Shown piece after piece: positions 5,821-7,091 of a stretch of 7,091 nt of DNA. Within the stretch, counting starts at the first letter, position 1. The number at the start of each line of letters is the position of its first letter. The notes beneath the pieces are model-generated. The model worked only from the letters and a program-made list of their open reading frames with translations, was not told where the DNA came from and did no database searches. The position numbers were made by a program, and so were the translations under genes. Origin of the DNA: Ignavibacteriota bacterium (GTDB lineage Bacteria > Bacteroidota > Ignavibacteria > Tepidaquicellales > Tepidaquicellaceae); contig PNBM01000113.1 of NCBI GenBank assembly GCA_003135995.1, positions 2,674 to 9,764 of the forward strand, written 5' to 3'.

Positions 5821-5980
5821 TTTCCCCGTCATATATACTAACTGAAAATTTCAGTTTTATTCCGTTGTATTACAATTTATTTTCCCTCCATATATACTAA
5901 CTGACAATTTGAGTTTTTTCCCAATCTTTAATATAAATTTTTTCCCTCCATATACACAAACTGATAATTTGAGTTTTTTT
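5821..5980. repeat. Three direct copies of a 38-bp unit at 59-60 bp spacing
   Basis: Copies at 5821-5858, 5881-5919 and 5941-5980 share TTTCCC, then CATATA...AACTGA.AATTT.AGTTTT. The CATATA core starts at 5830, 5889 and 5949, so the spacing is 59 and 60 bp. Copies 2 and 3 differ at about three positions; copy 1 differs more. Each contains a dyad: in copy 1 AACTGAAA (5840-5847) pairs perfectly with TTTCAGTT (5849-5856), and the others keep AACT...AGTT. The A/T-rich stretches between copies resemble one another, unlike CRISPR spacers. The array sits upstream of the leftward sigma-like operon and could hold operator or initiation-type binding sites. Confidence 0.8.
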
Positions 5981-6025
5981 CCATTCAGTATTAAAAATAT
6001 ATTTATGGAAAAATATCTTGGTAAT

Positions 6026-6048
6026 AAGTTAGTATATATGAAAGGAAA
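6026..6048 (-). repeat. Inverted partial copy of the 38-bp repeat
   Basis: Read on the minus strand this segment begins TTTCCTTTCATATATACTAA and matches about 20 of the first 23 bases of copy 2 of the array. It points toward the array, so copies 2-3 and this segment bound about 168 bp with inverted ends. It overlaps the beginning of the doubtful small ORF that follows. Confidence 0.7.
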
Positions 6049-6052
6049 TAAA

Positions 6053-6223
6053 ATGGAAGTAAAAACGAATATATTTATCCGAGGTTATATTGCCTTTATC
6101 TTGCTTTTAAATTGCCTTCAAATTGTACCAAAAATTAAGAAGGCAAAATCAAAGAGGATTAAGTTAAAAAAATTGCTTCTTAAACATTTTGTTTATTGGG
6201 CAAGACAACCTACTTTTTTGTAA
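6053..6223 (+). CDS. Doubtful small basic protein with one hydrophobic stretch, 56 residues
   Basis: An ATG at 6053 preceded by AAAGGA at 6041-6046 opens 56 codons. Residues about 11-25 are hydrophobic (GYIAFILLLNCLQIV). The rest is strongly basic (KIKKAKSKRIKLKK) and ends HFVYWARQPTFL. In-frame ATGs at 6038 and 6005 would extend it into the inverted repeat, which argues against them. I do not recognise it. It could be a small membrane peptide, the remnant of a larger gene, or a chance frame in A-rich DNA. A small hairpin follows the stop (AATTGC 6222-6227 with GCAATT 6232-6237). Confidence 0.3.
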   Translation: MEVKTNIFIRGYIAFILLLNCLQIVPKIKKAKSKRIKLKKLLLKHFVYWARQPTFL

Positions 6224-6256
6224 TTGCTTCAGCAATTCTCACAGTTAGATTGTAAA

Positions 6257-6283
6257 ACCCGATGTTTTATTAAACTATTGGGT
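6257..6283 (+). promoter_or_regulatory. Leader hairpin(s) upstream of the 227-residue gene
   Basis: ACCCGAT (6257-6263) can pair with ATTGGGT (6277-6283), with one G-U pair, around a 13-base loop. TAAAAC (6253-6258) can instead pair with GTTTTA (6264-6269). The two foldings exclude each other. They lie 50-80 bp before the next start and could be a leader structure or the end of an upstream transcript. There is no U-tract. Confidence 0.3.
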
Positions 6284-6320
6284 ATTAACTAAATTAACTA
6301 AAATTAATAAATAAATAAGA

Positions 6321-6325
6321 AGAGG
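6321..6325 (+). promoter_or_regulatory. Ribosome binding site AGAGG
   Basis: AGAGG lies 8 bases before ATG 6334. It is one of the few recognisable Shine-Dalgarno sequences in the window and fixes this start. The surrounding leader is an A/T run of ATTAACTA/AATAAATA repeats, typical of a well-translated gene in this group. Confidence 0.65.
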
Positions 6326-6333
6326 TAAATAAA

Positions 6334-7017
6334 ATGGCTCAAGTAAAGAAAAAAGTACTCGGCACTGTGCACGGAGCTGTAGGCGACATGGTCTTCCGTG
6401 AAAAATTTGGAAATAGTTATGTTGGTATGCGACCAAAATCATTTGTTCCCGGAAAAGATGATGCATCTATTGCCAGAAGAAATAGATTTAAAATGGTGAT
6501 AGAATTCGCGAGAGCTGTAAACGTGATAAAGCAATTGAAATATTTTTGGGATGTATATGGTCCGCAAAAAATGAGTCCGTATAATTACATCGTCAAAAAG
6601 AATTACCTGAATGTATTACCGGATGATGTTTCGAATACGGCGTCACTTGTACCGGATCTTGGATTCAGTATAACCACACCGACCATAAATATCACAAATA
6701 CCAGAATCACTGTAACAGTTCCTGCACTTGGAACTAATACGGGTATAGATACGAATATTGAGAAATCCATAGTGTTAAAAGCAATATTATTCTTTAAAAC
6801 ACCGCTACAGCCAAAAAATAAACCATTTGAGTTTTTGTCGTTGGAGTCAACTGCTCAAACCCTTACTTTGACTGACCCGATTGTTTTTAATATTCCGCTT
6901 TCTGACTATGAAACTCAAATTTATGATTTGTACTCGGCAAGAAAAGGATTTTTTGCTTTGGTGACGACAGATATAAATAATAAACCGATTAGATTCTCAA
7001 ACACAGAGAACAGCTAA
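6334..7017 (+). CDS. DUF6266-like protein of unknown function
   Basis: A 227-residue protein without signal peptide or membrane span. The N-terminus (residues 8-55) has the pattern V-L-G-x-x-H-G-x-V-G-D-M-V-F-R, then a short YVGMRPKSF strand and ARRNRFK. This resembles the Bacteroidota DUF6266-type proteins that begin G-x-x-G-x-x-G-x-V-x-R-x-x-P and continue Q-x-x-x-R-x-R-F. Residues 55-97 are helical (MVIEFARAVNVIKQLKYFWDVYG). Residues 108-225 are strand-rich (FSITTPTINITNTRITVTVP, SIVLKAILFF, KGFFALVTTDI), consistent with a fibronectin/Ig-like fold. The biological role of the family is not known to me. Family identity rests on pattern memory. The ATG is supported by AGAGG upstream. The C-terminal ENS codons are part of a tandem repeat continuing past the stop. 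Confidence 0.75.
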   Translation: MAQVKKKVLGTVHGAVGDMVFREKFGNSYVGMRPKSFVPGKDDASIARRNRFKMVIEFARAVNVIKQLKYFWDVYGPQKMSPYNYIVKKNYLNVLPDDVSNTASLVPDLGFSITTPTINITNTRITVTVPALGTNTGIDTNIEKSIVLKAILFFKTPLQPKNKPFEFLSLESTAQTLTLTDPIVFNIPLSDYETQIYDLYSARKGFFALVTTDINNKPIRFSNTENS

Positions 7018-7059
7018 GAATAAGAGAATAGCTAAGAATAAGAGAATAGCTAAGATGAA
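7006..7059 (+). repeat. 18-bp tandem repeat, three copies, spanning a stop codon
   Basis: Units at 7006-7023, 7024-7041 and 7042-7059 follow GAGAA(C/T)AGCTAAGAATAA; the third diverges at its end. The first unit contains the last three codons and the stop (7015-7017) of the preceding gene. Because 18 is a multiple of 3, each later unit repeats in-frame TAA stops. The remaining bases to the window edge contain only the small dyad GGAG-T-CTCC (7079-7087) and end in ATG, which might begin another gene. Confidence 0.8.
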
Positions 7060-7091
7060 TGAATAATAATTGTGTCGGGGAGTCTCCTATG

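Noticed and set aside
5821..5980. CRISPR array (about 38-bp repeats, 60-bp period)
   Set aside because: Repeat copies differ at several positions, there are only three, the intervals (about 22 bp) are short and resemble each other, and no cas gene is in view.
5909..6052. Longer N-terminus for the small ORF at 6053-6223
   Set aside because: The extra residues are encoded by the direct and inverted repeat copies, and the only ribosome-site-like sequence (AAAGGA) fits the ATG at 6053.
6275..6466. Minus-strand 63-codon frame
   Set aside because: It overlaps the start and ribosome site of the well-supported 227-residue gene on the other strand.

Overview
This 7.1 kb, AT-rich window most likely comes from a member of the Ignavibacteria/Chlorobi side of the FCB (Bacteroidota-related) group. 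The best evidence is the secreted protein at 2296-3585. It ends in a type IX secretion (Por) sorting domain with the QNYPNPFNP and SGVYFYRMQ...KKMILLK signatures typical of that lineage. Most starts lack a strong Shine-Dalgarno sequence, and short dispersed and tandem repeats fill nearly every intergenic gap. No rRNA, tRNA, CRISPR array or intact transposase was seen.

Layout, left to right. (1) 2-316, + strand: C-terminal end of a membrane protein cut by the window edge. (2) 428-1588, +: a very AT-rich gene for a cytoplasmic protein with a TIR/SLOG-like nucleotide-binding fold in the middle and a separate beta-rich C-terminal domain. It is followed by a 35-residue single-membrane-span ORF (1608-1715). 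(3) 1716-2295: about 580 bp without a convincing gene, holding hairpins, a heptamer tandem repeat and a 67-bp imperfect duplication. The second duplicate carries extra sequence with an 18-bp motif. (4) 2296-3585, +: secreted Asp-box beta-propeller protein with a T9SS tail. The tail contains the same 18-bp motif, inserted in frame. (5) 3762-5721, - strand: a three-gene group transcribed leftward. In order it encodes an ECF-like sigma factor, a 121-residue helical, charged protein overlapping it by 23 bp, and an ImmA/IrrE-type zinc protease. The protease is separated from the other two by about 200 bp of repeats. (6) 5722-6333: a regulatory-looking region with three direct copies of a 38-bp unit at 59-60 bp spacing, an inverted partial copy, hairpins and a doubtful 56-residue ORF. 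(7) 6334-7017, +: a protein resembling the Bacteroidota DUF6266-type family, whose last codons are tandemly duplicated past its stop.

How the genes may work together (inference). The sigma/small protein/ImmA-IrrE set looks like a self-contained signalling cassette. In it a protease could inactivate a partner protein and free a dedicated sigma factor, by analogy with ImmA-ImmR and IrrE-DdrO. The direct-repeat array lies immediately upstream of it and could be its control region. With the TIR-like gene nearby, the window reads as an accessory, possibly defence-related, region broken up by small mobile repeats. Neither the defence role nor the protease target is shown by the sequence.
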